Assembly: GCF_027111255.2 (NCBI RefSeq)
Contig: NZ_CP114285.2
Location: 5,146,001-5,210,000 of the forward strand
DNA from: Flavobacterium flavigenum
Lineage (GTDB): Bacteria; Bacteroidota; Bacteroidia; Flavobacteriales; Flavobacteriaceae
Direction of reading: 5' to 3'
Length of the DNA stretch: 64,000 nucleotides
Below, piece by piece: positions 18,016 to 28,563 of the stretch. Position 1 is the first letter of the stretch, and every line of letters begins with the position of its first letter. A program made the translations under genes and the position numbers. Under the pieces are notes generated by a model, which saw only the letters and a program-made list of their open reading frames with translations, made no database searches and was not told the DNA's origin.

Positions 18016-19371
18016 ATGCTCAATATATCTAAAGATAATAACGTACTGATAACTCCGGGCAAATACCAGTCTATTACAAGCGTTGCCCGCAGACCGCATT
18101 ATAAAATCCTAAACAAGGTTATAATAGGATTTTTGTTTTTTCTGATTGCATGTCTTTTTCTGCCATGGACACAAAATATCTCAGGAAGTGGTTCTGTTAC
18201 AACTTTAAAACCAGATCAAAGACCGCAGACGGTTCACAACGCCATTGCCGGAAGAATCGAAAAATGGTATGTGCAGGAAGGTGATTATGTGAAAAAAGGC
18301 GATACAATTGTTTTTATTTCTGAAGTAAAAGAAGACTATCTGGATCCAAATCTTGTTGGGAACACAAAACAACAGGTAGATGCCAAAAAAATGGCGGTTG
18401 AATCGTATGGAGATAAGGTGAATTCACTTGAAGTTCAGGCGCAGTCCCTTAATGCCGAAAGGGAGTTAAAATTGCAGCAGGCACAGAATAAAATCAAACA
18501 AGCCCAGCTGAAAATCAAGAGTGACAGTATGGATCTTGAAGCGATAAAAACGCAGTTAAGAATCGCTAAAACCCAATTTGACCGTTCGACAGCGCTTAAT
18601 AAAGAAGGTTTAAAGCCACTTACGGATGTTGAGCAGAAAAGATTGAAACTTCAGGAATCTGAAGCATATATCGTTACACAGCAAAATAAGCTTTTGAGCA
18701 GTAAAAATGAATTAATAAATGCAAAAGTCGAAATAAACCGAATCACAGCTGAGTACACTGAGAAAATTTCGAAATCAAAAAGCGATAAGTTTACTGCCTT
18801 AAGTACGCAATACGATACAGAAGCTCAGGTAAATAAACTGGAGAACCAATATGTAAATTACCGTATTAGAAATGGTTTGTACTACATTACAGCGCCACAA
18901 AGTGGATATGTAAACCGTGCTTTGCTTGCAGGTTTAGGAGAAACAATCAAAGAAGGGACTCCAATTGTCAGTATTATGCCGGCAAGTTATGATATTGCGG
19001 TAGAAACCTATGTTGATCCTATCGATCTGCCATTGGTGCACCGTGGTGCAAAAGTACGTGTCTGGTTTGACGGATGGCCAAGAATTGTATTTTCAGGCTG
19101 GCCTGGGTTATCTTATGGAACTTATGGCGGAAAAATTGTCGCAATCGAAAATTTTATCAGTTCTAATGGAAAATACAGGGTTCTGGTTTCACCTGATGGT
19201 CCTGATAATAAATGGCCAAAAGAATTGAGTATAGGGGCAGGCGCACAAAGTATCGCATTACTGGAAACCGTTTCAGTAGGCTACGAAATATGGCGTAATC
19301 TGAATGGTTTTCCTCCAAATTATTATAAAGCAGACGAAAAAGAGGCGAAGGATGGCAAAGACAAAAAATAA
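18016..19371 (+). CDS. HlyD family membrane-fusion protein
   Basis: A 451-residue adaptor with a cytosolic start, one transmembrane helix (~35-55, FLFFLIACLFLPW) and a biotinyl-lipoyl-like half (GRIEKWYVQEGDYVKKGDTI). A long coiled coil follows at ~115-280 (Q/K/E-rich), then the second lipoyl half and a beta-barrel domain (APQSGYVNRAL). It links the ABC protein to the TolC channel. Its gene starts 2 bp after the ABC gene and overlaps the TolC gene by 20 bp, showing tight coupling. Confidence 0.9.
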   Translation: MLNISKDNNVLITPGKYQSITSVARRPHYKILNKVIIGFLFFLIACLFLPWTQNISGSGSVTTLKPDQRPQTVHNAIAGRIEKWYVQEGDYVKKGDTIVFISEVKEDYLDPNLVGNTKQQVDAKKMAVESYGDKVNSLEVQAQSLNAERELKLQQAQNKIKQAQLKIKSDSMDLEAIKTQLRIAKTQFDRSTALNKEGLKPLTDVEQKRLKLQESEAYIVTQQNKLLSSKNELINAKVEINRITAEYTEKISKSKSDKFTALSTQYDTEAQVNKLENQYVNYRIRNGLYYITAPQSGYVNRALLAGLGETIKEGTPIVSIMPASYDIAVETYVDPIDLPLVHRGAKVRVWFDGWPRIVFSGWPGLSYGTYGGKIVAIENFISSNGKYRVLVSPDGPDNKWPKELSIGAGAQSIALLETVSVGYEIWRNLNGFPPNYYKADEKEAKDGKDKK

Positions 19372-20770
19372 ATTGAGACATGCTGCAGCGCTGTTTTCTT
19401 TCTTGTTTTTATTCGGCTTTTCTAATTTATACAGCCAGGATTTTAATAAAGAGGAACTGACTTACAGCGAGTTTTTAGGATATGTGAAAAAATATCATCC
19501 GCTGGTAAAGCAGGCCAATCTTGAGATTAGTACTGCTCAGGCTGCATTGATGCTGGCTCGTGGGGGATTTGATCCTAAAATTGAAGTCGATTACAATAAA
19601 AAAGAATTTAAAGGGACAGAGTATTATTCGCTATTAAACAGCAGTTTTAAAATCCCAACCTGGTACGGAATCGAAATCAAAGCCGGTTTTGACCAGACAG
19701 ACGGACAATACTATAATCCGCAGAATCGTACTCCTGAAGCCGGTCTGACTTCTTTAGGAATCAATGTTGCCTTAGGACAGGGAATGTTTATCAACCAAAG
19801 AATGGCAGATGTACGGGAAGGAAAACTGCAGGTAAAACTGAGTGATGCGCAGCGAAAACTAAGGGCAATCGAGGTTTTATACAAAGCCAGCGAGGCCTAT
19901 TTTGAATGGAGAAAAAGTTATAATGAAGCGGAGTTATATAAACGATATCTGGGCTTTGCAAGCACGCGTTTTCAGGGTGTAAAAAAACTGATTGAACTTG
20001 GCGATGCGCCATCAATTGATAGTGTAGAAGCCGGAATTACCGTTCGAAACCGTGAATTAAACTTAGAAAACGGAAATTTGAAATTAGCGAAAGCAAAATT
20101 GTACCTGTCGAATTATTTATGGATCGAAAATGTACCTGTTGAACTGGATGATAGTGTTAAACCGGAAGAAAATTTAATTAAAACGCTTGAAGAAACGCTG
20201 AAAACAGATGCCATGATGGTTGATGTCGAAACGCTGGATTCTCATCCAAAAATACAGGCTCTGGAAACCAAAATGTCAATTCTTGAAGTTGGAAGACAGT
20301 TAAAAGCGAATTCATTGCTTCCAAAATTAAATGTGGGATACAACTATATTTCTGAACCTTCCTACTTTAATTCTTTCAACGCCGATGATTATAAGTTCAA
20401 TGTTGATTTTAGTATTCCGATTTTTTTGAGAAAGGAACGCGGAAGCCTTAAACTGGCAAAACTAAAAATTCAGGATTTAAAATATGATATAGATCAGCAG
20501 CGACTGGAACTTAAAAATAAAATTAAAGCACAGCAGACTGAAATTGCTTCTTTGAAAAGGCAGAAAGGTGTAATTGATAATCTGGTAAAAGATTACATGA
20601 CAATGCTGAATTCGGAAGAAAAGCTGTTTTCCTTTGGTGAAAGTTCTATATTTCTGATTAATTCCAGGGAAAATAATCTGGTGAGTGCCAAACTATCACA
20701 AATTAGCATTGAAAATCAGTTTTACATTTCAAATGCCGAATTGTTTAAAATACTTGCAAATCCTGATTGA
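19352..20770 (+). CDS. TolC family outer-membrane channel
   Basis: Start chosen at 19352, which gives the signal peptide MAKTKNKLRHAAALFSFLFL...YSQ; an upstream in-frame start at 19304 would place a charged tail before it. The ~472-residue protein has the duplicated helical pattern of outer-membrane efflux proteins, e.g. VKKYHPLVKQANLEISTAQAA near the N-terminus. It is the exit duct of the type I secretion system and its gene overlaps the HlyD gene by 20 bp. A terminator follows. Confidence 0.9.
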   Translation: MAKTKNKLRHAAALFSFLFLFGFSNLYSQDFNKEELTYSEFLGYVKKYHPLVKQANLEISTAQAALMLARGGFDPKIEVDYNKKEFKGTEYYSLLNSSFKIPTWYGIEIKAGFDQTDGQYYNPQNRTPEAGLTSLGINVALGQGMFINQRMADVREGKLQVKLSDAQRKLRAIEVLYKASEAYFEWRKSYNEAELYKRYLGFASTRFQGVKKLIELGDAPSIDSVEAGITVRNRELNLENGNLKLAKAKLYLSNYLWIENVPVELDDSVKPEENLIKTLEETLKTDAMMVDVETLDSHPKIQALETKMSILEVGRQLKANSLLPKLNVGYNYISEPSYFNSFNADDYKFNVDFSIPIFLRKERGSLKLAKLKIQDLKYDIDQQRLELKNKIKAQQTEIASLKRQKGVIDNLVKDYMTMLNSEEKLFSFGESSIFLINSRENNLVSAKLSQISIENQFYISNAELFKILANPD

Positions 20771-20790
20771 TATTTTTTTTCTTTTCCAGG

Positions 20791-20826
20791 CCACTTATTT
20801 ATTCAGGTAAAATAAGTGGTTTTTTT
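20791..20826 (+). terminator. Terminator of the secretion operon
   Basis: CCACTTATTT / AAATAAGTGG pair across a 9-nt loop and are followed by seven T. Confidence 0.85.
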
Positions 20827-20839
20827 ATTTCAATACTAT

Positions 20840-21196
20840 TTAGTTCAACAGTTCAGAAGTTGTTGTTCTAATACAATGTTCGGTTCCCAGATAAAGCGGA
20901 TTTCCATATTTTTCTGACCAGAATCCTTCCAGTAAATCTTTGGTGATACAGCGGTAAACGGCAACTCCTTTGTATATTTTTTTATCTTCACCTTTATAAC
21001 TGAAATTAATTACCAGGATATTATCTTTAAAAAAACCGGAACCTTTTTGTTCATGATTACCGATCATCCATTTGGCTTTAATCCGGTTGTTTTCATCAAG
21101 AGAAAGTGTCAGTATTCCTTTGTAAGTCATTTCATCAGAACCGTCCTGATTGCTTCCGGAAATGGAGTAGCTGCCAATTAAATCTTGTATTATCAT
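20840..21196 (-). CDS. Hypothetical protein, 118 aa, beta-rich
   Basis: A cytosolic-looking protein without signal peptide. Alternating hydrophobic strands (GILTLSLDENNRIKAKW, ILVINFSYKGED) suggest a small beta-barrel of a lipocalin-like kind, but no family is recognised. It stands 60 bp after the PhyH-type gene on the same strand and may be cotranscribed. Confidence 0.6.
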   Translation of the reverse strand: MIIQDLIGSYSISGSNQDGSDEMTYKGILTLSLDENNRIKAKWMIGNHEQKGSGFFKDNILVINFSYKGEDKKIYKGVAVYRCITKDLLEGFWSEKYGNPLYLGTEHCIRTTTSELLN

Positions 21197-21255
21197 TACT
21201 TGTTTAGGTTTAAAAAAAAATAGGCAAATATATTAAAAATAACATTTTGACTTCT

Positions 21256-22179
21256 TTATAGCCATTCTCCCGAAGCATTATAATCATTTGGCAAATAAGT
21301 AAGATACTGAACCATTCTTGGTGTTTTCCCTTTGTTTGCTGTTGCGCAATGTGGTAAAGCGTTGTTCCATATTATAAAATCGCCTGCATTGCCTGCAACA
21401 GGTTTTGGTCGTAATGTTTCAACAGCTTTTTCCCTTGGATTTTCATCAGGACCAAGATCATCCAACCATTGATTTATTTGATTGTGGAAACCCGGAACAC
21501 AATGAAATGCACCATCATCAGGTCCGCAATCAGTTAGATAAAGCAGTCCCTGAAGTGCGAATGTGAGTGGTTGTTTCAAACTGGTATCCCAATGAAGCGG
21601 GCTTCCTAAAAAAGTAAACCGATCGTTTTCAGGCGGATTAAAGCTTACTTTGTCAATTGTTTTATAAATGTTGTTTGTTTTGTAAAGCTGCTCATAGGCT
21701 TTTTTTATTATAGGAGAAAATCGGTTTTTATTTAGGGTTTCGTGGTCAGAAAAATTAAGCATCAGTCCTTTTTGATCCTGATGCCTCACATACCAGGTTT
21801 CTTTTTTATCAGGATCCATTTGTAGGTATTCCCAGATAGCCTTTTGTGTAGCTTCGCAGTCTTCTTTTGAAACAGCATTTTTTACCACTACATAACCATT
21901 TTTTTTCCAGAATTGAAGGTCTTCTTCAGTAAGTACATTTTCTGTTAAATCTTCTATTTCAGTGGCAATATCCTTTTTTCTTCCATTAACCCAGGATTTG
22001 AAAACCTCAAAATCAGGTTTTTGGGTGTATAAAAATTGTAAAGTGTCCTCCATGCTTATACCCAGCTGAAATAAAGTTTTAATTTCATTGTTCCAGGTGT
22101 AGTTATCCTTTTTTTCAGTAGAAAAATGATCAGGATTTACTGATCGTTTCCATAAATTTTCAAGAATGGTCCAGGGCAT
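21256..22179 (-). CDS. Phytanoyl-CoA dioxygenase (PhyH) family protein
   Basis: A 307-residue Fe(II)/2-oxoglutarate dioxygenase. The iron triad is visible: HWD (H196, D198) and the distal H277 in LPHCAT, with R288 as the likely 2-oxoglutarate contact. The jelly-roll segments GLLYLTDCGPDDGAFHCVPG and AGDFIIWNNALPH are typical. Substrates in this family range from phytanoyl-CoA to small metabolites, and none can be assigned. It is divergent from the HTCS regulator gene. Confidence 0.87.
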   Translation of the reverse strand: MPWTILENLWKRSVNPDHFSTEKKDNYTWNNEIKTLFQLGISMEDTLQFLYTQKPDFEVFKSWVNGRKKDIATEIEDLTENVLTEEDLQFWKKNGYVVVKNAVSKEDCEATQKAIWEYLQMDPDKKETWYVRHQDQKGLMLNFSDHETLNKNRFSPIIKKAYEQLYKTNNIYKTIDKVSFNPPENDRFTFLGSPLHWDTSLKQPLTFALQGLLYLTDCGPDDGAFHCVPGFHNQINQWLDDLGPDENPREKAVETLRPKPVAGNAGDFIIWNNALPHCATANKGKTPRMVQYLTYLPNDYNASGEWL

Positions 22180-22408
22180 ATCTGCTAGTTTTGAGGTTAT
22201 TAAAAAACGAAATCAACTCAAAAATAATTATTTTGATTAAAATACTTGTTTTTAATTCGATGTAATACAAATGCTAATTTTGTTTGAGAAATTTTTTAAT
22301 AAAATAATAGAGCTGAAATTGTAGTTTTTTCTCTTTTTTATTGTAATTTTTTAAATTATTGATAATTTTAGTGCTCAATTAAGCTTTCTAATTTAATATA
22401 AACTAATC

Positions 22409-25400
22409 TTGAAGAATTTTTTTATAACATTGATTTTATTAATGGGATTTTACGTACCAGTTTCTTCACAGGAAACTCAGGTGAAATTTCTTGATATTTC
22501 AGATGGTCTATCCAATAACTCGGTTGTGACCATATTTCAGGATACAGATGGCTATATGTGGTTTGGAACCTATGACGGACTAAACCGATATGATGGATAT
22601 AATTTTAAGGTATTCCGTAACCGGATCAATGACAAAAAATCGCTGCCTTTTAATACGATTTATAACATCGAAGGAGATTCTAAAAATAATATTTGGATTG
22701 GCGGTGCAAATGGCGTGTGTGTTTACAATAAAACCAGTGCTGCGTTTCATCCTGTTAAACATATTTCATTAAATAAAAAGCCTGAAATTGTCAAAGATAT
22801 AATTCATCAGGTAAAAGCTATTTCTAAAAACAGTGTTTTAGTTGCCTCGCAAAACTTAGGCTTACTTGTATTTGAAAACGGCTCTTTTGTCGGAAATAGT
22901 GTTCCGCTTCTGATGTCGGGAAACAGAAATGTAGTTCATAATTATGATGCGGTAGCTATTCAAAATGATACAAAAAACAATAGGTGCTGGGTATATGTCA
23001 GGAATGTTGGGCTTTGTGTATATAGCAATGATTCAAAACGGCTAAAAGTTATTTTTCCGTTTGCTGTAGAAGTAAAAACACTCGAACTGGCTTCAGATGG
23101 GGACCTTTGGTTTGGAACAGATGAGGGGCTTTTTCTGTTTAACACAAAGTCAGGTTCTTTCTCTGAGAATTACTTCTCCGGAAGATGTACAGTTTCTGAC
23201 ATTCTTATCGATAAGAAAAAAGAAATGTGGGTGACCACAGATGGCAATGGTATTTATAAAGTTACAGGAAAAGAAAAAAAAGCAGTTCTGTATAGTTCTG
23301 TAAAAGAAAACAAACTCTTAAAAAGTAATTCTGTCTGGAGTATTTACGAAGATAAAGCAGGAAATAAATGGATTGGCACTTTGCGTGGCGGAATCAGTAT
23401 GCTCAGCAATTCGGCAGTGTATTTTAAAACAATCCGGTACAAAGCCAATGATCCTGCAGAGAATTTTATATTATCATTCTGCGAAGACGAAAAAAACAAT
23501 TTATGGGTTGGAACAGACGGTGCAGGACTGAAATATTGGGACCGCAGGACAAATACCTATATTAATTATGGAAATAAGCTTTCGAGTAAATTTATAACAG
23601 GTATTGTAAGGGATAATAACAACGAAATCTGGCTTTCTACATGGGCAGGTGGTGTAAACAGGATTAATCCGAAAAATAACTCGGTAACACAGTTTTCATG
23701 TTACAATCCTGTTACAAAACAAGTAGAAAAAAATATTTGGTTTGTTTATAAAGATTCAAAATCAAATATTTGGGCAAGTGCAACAAACGAAGGTTCGTTG
23801 TATCTTTTTGATCGTGCTACAAACAGTTTTGTGCTTTTTGATAAATCAATAAATAACCTGCAGTGCATGACAGAAACATCAGACGGCAAGCTCTGGGCCG
23901 GAAATTATTCTGTGCTGTATTCTATCGAAAAAGAAACCAGGAAAATCAATAAAGTGACCATTGGCAATCCTGTTCGCTGTATTCATGAAGACAAAGATAA
24001 AAACCTCTGGCTCGGAACGCAGGAGGGAGGCTTATTGCTGTTTGACCGAAAAACGAATACGTTTAAAAGACTTACTACAGATGACGGACTTTCTTCCAAT
24101 ACTATTTTGAGACTACTAGAAGACAAAGAAGGAAATCTCTGGATGAGTACTTATAATGGTATTTGCAGGTTTGATAAGAAAAGAAAGACCTTTAGGAATT
24201 TCTCTGTAAATGACGGTCTTCAGAGCAATCAGTTTAGTTTTAATGCCGGGATTAAATTGTCTACAGGTGAATTTCTCTTTGGAGGTATAAATGGTTTCAA
24301 CAGCTTTTTTCCCGGAGATATTAAAAGTTTCAGTCAGGAAAACCATCTGTTGCTAACAGACTTTTACGTAAATAATCAGCCTATTGAGGAGAGTAAAGCG
24401 GAAATTGACAGGCACTCAGATAAAATAAAAGAAGTAAGTTTAGATTATGACCAAACGACTTTGTCACTGGAATTTGTCGCTTTAGATTTTAACAATGCAG
24501 ATAAGATTAATTATGCTTATTTGTTAGATGGATGGGATCAGCAATGGAATTATGTAGGACAGAACAGAAGGGCAAATTATTCAAGATTGCCTGAAGGGAA
24601 ATATATTTTTAAAGTAAAAACGACGAATTTCAAAGGGGGCTGGAATAAAGAGGTCAGTTTGGTTTCTATCCAGGTTTTACCACCATGGTACAGAACCTGG
24701 TGGGCTTATTCTTTGTATTTACTGGCTATTGCCGGAGGTCTTTTTGTGTATCTGGATTATCAGAAGAATAAAGAAAAATTAAAATACAAGGTTAAAATTG
24801 CAGAGCTTGAAAGCAAAAAAGAAAAGGAAATTGCCGAGAAACAGTCGTCAATGTTTACTTATATTTCACATGAATTCAGAACACCGCTTTCGCTGATTAT
24901 AAATCCATTGAAAAAAGCAGTTCAGAAAGAAAGTGTTCAAAACGGTTCTTCCGGAAGTGATTTGGCAATTGCACACCGAAACGCCCGTCGGCTTTTGAGT
25001 CTGGTCGATCAGCTTTTGCTTTTTAGAAAAGCTGAAAATGATGCAGATTCTCTTCGCTTATCTCCTATAAATGTCAATAATCTTTGTAATGAAGTATATC
25101 AGTGTTTTGTAAATCAGGCAAAAGACAAAAATATTGAGTACAATTTTACTATTCCGGATCATGAAATTATGATTATTGGGGATTATGAAAAAATTGAAAT
25201 TTCATTGTTTAACCTGATGTCGAATGCTTTTAAATACACCTCAGTTGGTGGAAAAATTGATCTTAAACTATCAGAGACAGATGATGAGGTTCACCTTGAA
25301 ATTACCGATAACGGGGACGGAATCGATAAAAAAGATATTGAGGTGATTTTCGAAAAGTTCAAACAAATCAATTCGAAAGTTTCAATTGGAACCGGTTTTG

Positions 25401-26446
25401 GAATCGGGCTTTATATTGTAAAATATTTTACAGACAAACATAAAGGAACCGTAAGCTGTACCAGTGAACCAGGTAAAGGAAGTACATTCAAACTAACCTT
25501 TCTAAAAGGTGACAGGCATTTCGAAAATGCAGAGATTACCAATGATGTTCAGAAAAGAAGCCAGCTGTTTGATGAATTGATTATTGATGATTCGGGAGAT
25601 AATACATCTGAAAATACACTTTCTGAAGCCGATTTGCAAAAAGTGATGCTTACAGAAAAACGAACTGTTTTAATTGTAGATGACAATACTGAAATCAGAA
25701 ACTACTTAATCAAATTATTTGCTGAGAATTATATCGTGTATAGTGCTGAAAATGGTGAAGAAGGTTTAAAGCTGACCAAAAAGCATATGCCGGATCTGGT
25801 TATTAGTGATATAACGATGGAAGAAATGGACGGCCTTGAGCTGTGCAGAAAAATAAAGGAAAGCAATGATTTATCGCATATTCCGGTGATTCTGCTCACG
25901 GCTTCTAAAAACCCTGAAACACATTTACAGGGAATAAACGATGGAGCTGATGACTACATTACAAAACCATTTGATGATGAAATACTTGTTGCCCGTGTTG
26001 AATCCTTATTGAAAAACCGAAGCAATCTGCGGACCTATTTTTTAAACAGTATCACTTTAAAAGAGAATACTCAGAAAGTACCGGTTGAATACCAGGAAAT
26101 TTTGAAAAAATGTATTGATATTGTAGAGGCCAACATTCATAAAAAAGATTTTACGATTAAAACCTTTGCGCTTGAAATGGGTATGAGCCACAGAACGCTT
26201 TATACTAAAATCAAAATTATTTCCGGACAGACTTTAAATGCTTTTATCCGTTCGTTGCGAATCCGAAGAGCTGCCATGCTCATGCTTACCGAAGATATTA
26301 ATATTGCACAGGCAAGTGCCGAAGTTGGTTTTGAAGATCCTAAATATTTCAGGCAGCAATTTGTGAAGTTATTCGGAATGACGCCATCTGAATATATTAA
26401 GAAGTATAAAAGTTCTTTTAATTCTGATTTGAATATCATTAAATAA
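22409..26446 (+). CDS. Hybrid two-component system regulator (HTCS) of the PUL
   Basis: A 1345-residue one-protein phosphorelay beginning at a TTG codon that opens the signal peptide MKNFFITLILLMGFYVPVSSQ. Order: about fourteen two-component-propeller repeats (~25-640), a Y_Y_Y domain (~655-755), a transmembrane helix (~765-785), HisKA with H821 in SHEFRTP, HATPase_c (~925-1040, NAFKYTS / DNGDGIDKKD), a response-regulator receiver with D1134 in DLVISDITMEEMDG, and an AraC-type helix-turn-helix at ~1235-1335. HTCS proteins bind oligosaccharides in the periplasm and activate the adjacent PUL. The susCD genes start ~0.7-2.1 kb downstream. Confidence 0.95.
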   Translation: MKNFFITLILLMGFYVPVSSQETQVKFLDISDGLSNNSVVTIFQDTDGYMWFGTYDGLNRYDGYNFKVFRNRINDKKSLPFNTIYNIEGDSKNNIWIGGANGVCVYNKTSAAFHPVKHISLNKKPEIVKDIIHQVKAISKNSVLVASQNLGLLVFENGSFVGNSVPLLMSGNRNVVHNYDAVAIQNDTKNNRCWVYVRNVGLCVYSNDSKRLKVIFPFAVEVKTLELASDGDLWFGTDEGLFLFNTKSGSFSENYFSGRCTVSDILIDKKKEMWVTTDGNGIYKVTGKEKKAVLYSSVKENKLLKSNSVWSIYEDKAGNKWIGTLRGGISMLSNSAVYFKTIRYKANDPAENFILSFCEDEKNNLWVGTDGAGLKYWDRRTNTYINYGNKLSSKFITGIVRDNNNEIWLSTWAGGVNRINPKNNSVTQFSCYNPVTKQVEKNIWFVYKDSKSNIWASATNEGSLYLFDRATNSFVLFDKSINNLQCMTETSDGKLWAGNYSVLYSIEKETRKINKVTIGNPVRCIHEDKDKNLWLGTQEGGLLLFDRKTNTFKRLTTDDGLSSNTILRLLEDKEGNLWMSTYNGICRFDKKRKTFRNFSVNDGLQSNQFSFNAGIKLSTGEFLFGGINGFNSFFPGDIKSFSQENHLLLTDFYVNNQPIEESKAEIDRHSDKIKEVSLDYDQTTLSLEFVALDFNNADKINYAYLLDGWDQQWNYVGQNRRANYSRLPEGKYIFKVKTTNFKGGWNKEVSLVSIQVLPPWYRTWWAYSLYLLAIAGGLFVYLDYQKNKEKLKYKVKIAELESKKEKEIAEKQSSMFTYISHEFRTPLSLIINPLKKAVQKESVQNGSSGSDLAIAHRNARRLLSLVDQLLLFRKAENDADSLRLSPINVNNLCNEVYQCFVNQAKDKNIEYNFTIPDHEIMIIGDYEKIEISLFNLMSNAFKYTSVGGKIDLKLSETDDEVHLEITDNGDGIDKKDIEVIFEKFKQINSKVSIGTGFGIGLYIVKYFTDKHKGTVSCTSEPGKGSTFKLTFLKGDRHFENAEITNDVQKRSQLFDELIIDDSGDNTSENTLSEADLQKVMLTEKRTVLIVDDNTEIRNYLIKLFAENYIVYSAENGEEGLKLTKKHMPDLVISDITMEEMDGLELCRKIKESNDLSHIPVILLTASKNPETHLQGINDGADDYITKPFDDEILVARVESLLKNRSNLRTYFLNSITLKENTQKVPVEYQEILKKCIDIVEANIHKKDFTIKTFALEMGMSHRTLYTKIKIISGQTLNAFIRSLRIRRAAMLMLTEDINIAQASAEVGFEDPKYFRQQFVKLFGMTPSEYIKKYKSSFNSDLNIIK

Positions 26447-27122
26447 TTGCCTTTCTCATAAAAAGCTATACCTAATTTTAAAATAGTTCTACATATCTAC
26501 TGAAAGCAGGATTGGAATATAACCTCTTCAAAATTCTTATCATGAACCAGCCAAAACGAGTAAATAGCTTTGATTTATAAGCAGCAAATCCAGTTTGTTA
26601 GAATATTCATAAAAGCACCTGGTAATTGTGTTATATGTAAAAAAAAGATTCTATTTTTTCGTACTTCTTAGTTTTTAGGTCTAAATAATCGCTTGTTGCG
26701 AATTTGACCTCCTTTTTTTTCCATTTTACCCCTTATCAAAAGTGGGAATTACATATTTCTTTGCAGGTAATAGTAGCATTTTAAATTGTGTTACCGTTTA
26801 TGTTGTAAGTGTTAGTTTTTGAGATAAGTTTTTGATCTGTTTAAAGAATTGAGCGTTCTTTAAAATAATATGATAAGAGTGTTTTTCTCTTATTTACTTA
26901 TCTGCCCGCAGTAAAATGCTGCGGGTTTTAATACAAAAGTTAGATACCTGTAGAGGTTTTATAAATAAATAATAACTGACTATTAACCAAACAAAAAATA
27001 AATATGAAATAATCCATTAGTAAGTTACACTCCTGTTTGCCCCAAAAAAAACAGAGATAAGAATAACCTACATCAACAATAATACCTTTAAGAATAAAAA
27101 AAACAACTAACCTAACCTTAAA
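26447..27122 (+). other. 676-bp leader region between HTCS gene and PUL operon; candidate small RNA
   Basis: There is no coding frame. Three hairpins follow each other: TTTAAAGAA / TTCTTTAAA around 26838-26862, AAGAG / CTCTT around 26875-26892, and CCCGCAG / CTGCGGG at 26905-26925 followed by TTTTAAT. The last resembles a terminator although no gene ends nearby, which would fit a short RNA upstream of the SusE/F-like gene. The remaining ~190 bp to the start at 27123 probably hold the PUL promoter and leader. Confidence 0.45.
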
Positions 27123-28529
27123 ATGAAAGAAATGAAAAAAAATGTATTTTTATTTTTTCTTGCTTTTTTTGCCCTTCTGTTTACAGGATGTCAAAATAAT
27201 GAAGCTGATTTTCCAAGTTCTGACGACCCTACGATAGTGGTTGCAACAACTGAAATTTATGGTGCCCCAACCAGAAAATTTGAAATAAAGGCCGCTTTGG
27301 CAGATGACCTGGGGCTAAAAAGTGTACAAATTCAAATACCTGAATTGTCACTTGATAAAGTCATTACGTTTGCAACAGAGCCTTTGCTTAAAACCTACGA
27401 CTTAAGTTATTTTTTTGAGGTTCCTGCTGACAGAGGTACTTCTGAAACTTTTAAAATCAAATTAGCTATTACAGATGTTTCCGGTAATACTGTTAATAAG
27501 GAAATTGACTTACGCCTGGACGGAGACTTTGCTGCTCCGGCAATAAGTATGATGTCTCCAAAAGAAGGAGCCGTTATTTTATTATCGACAAGTAATATCA
27601 TGCCGGTAAATTTTGTTGTGAATGATGATTCTGGTATCGATTATGTTCAGATTAAATGTGACGCTCTGCATATAGACGAAACAATTAAGTTAGAAGGTTC
27701 ACCGCAAACTTATACATTCAGCAAAGAATATGTTTTACCTCTTACTGCAGCAAATTATGTATTGACAATTACGGCTTTAGATAAGTTTAAAATTCCTAAT
27801 AGCGGAAGCTTAAACATCAATATTGTCGCTACTAATGAATATCCTGCTCTTTATCTTTGCGATCAGCCAAAAGGGACTAATCTTGTAAGTGATGCTGTTG
27901 GTGTTCCGATGTATTTTCACGAGAAAAGCGGACAGGATTTTGAATTTAAATATTATGCCGACAAAGACAATAAAGAAATTTATTTCTTAGGACAGGAATC
28001 TGACTTTGGTCCACATTGTTTTGGATTGGATGGTTCAGGAAACATTATTGATGATCTTGCTTCAGCACCAATTATTTTACCTACAAAAGGATATTACCTA
28101 ATAAAAGTAAATCCAAATACATTAAAATATACTGCAACTAAATATACACCAACAAGTAAGGTATGGGCTGATGTAGCCAATGGATTATGGCATGATGTTG
28201 AGGCGCAAAGAAGACCTTTCGTTAGTGTTTGCGGTGGCGGAATTCAGGGTGCGACCTGGGACACTTGGGATGCATGGGTTCAGACAGGGCTACACTTAGC
28301 AAACAATCCAAATAATCCATACCAGTTAGTAGGAGAATATACATTGACAGGAACTATGGAAGCTACTTTTACAGGTCAATGGTGGAGTCCTTCCTGGAGA
28401 CTTATCAAAAATGGTATTGCAACAATGTCACCGGGTGAAAATGGTAATGCAAAATATCCTGCTGCTCCGGGTGTTTATAAAGTAGTTCTGGATACTGAAT
28501 TAGAAAGAGCCTTTATAACAAAAAAATAA
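27123..28529 (+). CDS. SusE/SusF-like surface glycan-binding lipoprotein
   Basis: A 468-residue lipoprotein (lipobox FTGC, Cys23). Two or three Ig-like domains (~30-240) are followed by a C-terminal SusE/F-type carbohydrate-binding part with Trp-rich strands (TGQWWSPSWRLIKNG). Such proteins capture glycan at the cell surface. The gene lies directly upstream of susC (34 bp), before rather than after susCD. Confidence 0.82.
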   Translation: MKEMKKNVFLFFLAFFALLFTGCQNNEADFPSSDDPTIVVATTEIYGAPTRKFEIKAALADDLGLKSVQIQIPELSLDKVITFATEPLLKTYDLSYFFEVPADRGTSETFKIKLAITDVSGNTVNKEIDLRLDGDFAAPAISMMSPKEGAVILLSTSNIMPVNFVVNDDSGIDYVQIKCDALHIDETIKLEGSPQTYTFSKEYVLPLTAANYVLTITALDKFKIPNSGSLNINIVATNEYPALYLCDQPKGTNLVSDAVGVPMYFHEKSGQDFEFKYYADKDNKEIYFLGQESDFGPHCFGLDGSGNIIDDLASAPIILPTKGYYLIKVNPNTLKYTATKYTPTSKVWADVANGLWHDVEAQRRPFVSVCGGGIQGATWDTWDAWVQTGLHLANNPNNPYQLVGEYTLTGTMEATFTGQWWSPSWRLIKNGIATMSPGENGNAKYPAAPGVYKVVLDTELERAFITKK

Positions 28530-28563
28530 TTTGTTATCTCATTAATAAATAAAATAGCTAAAT

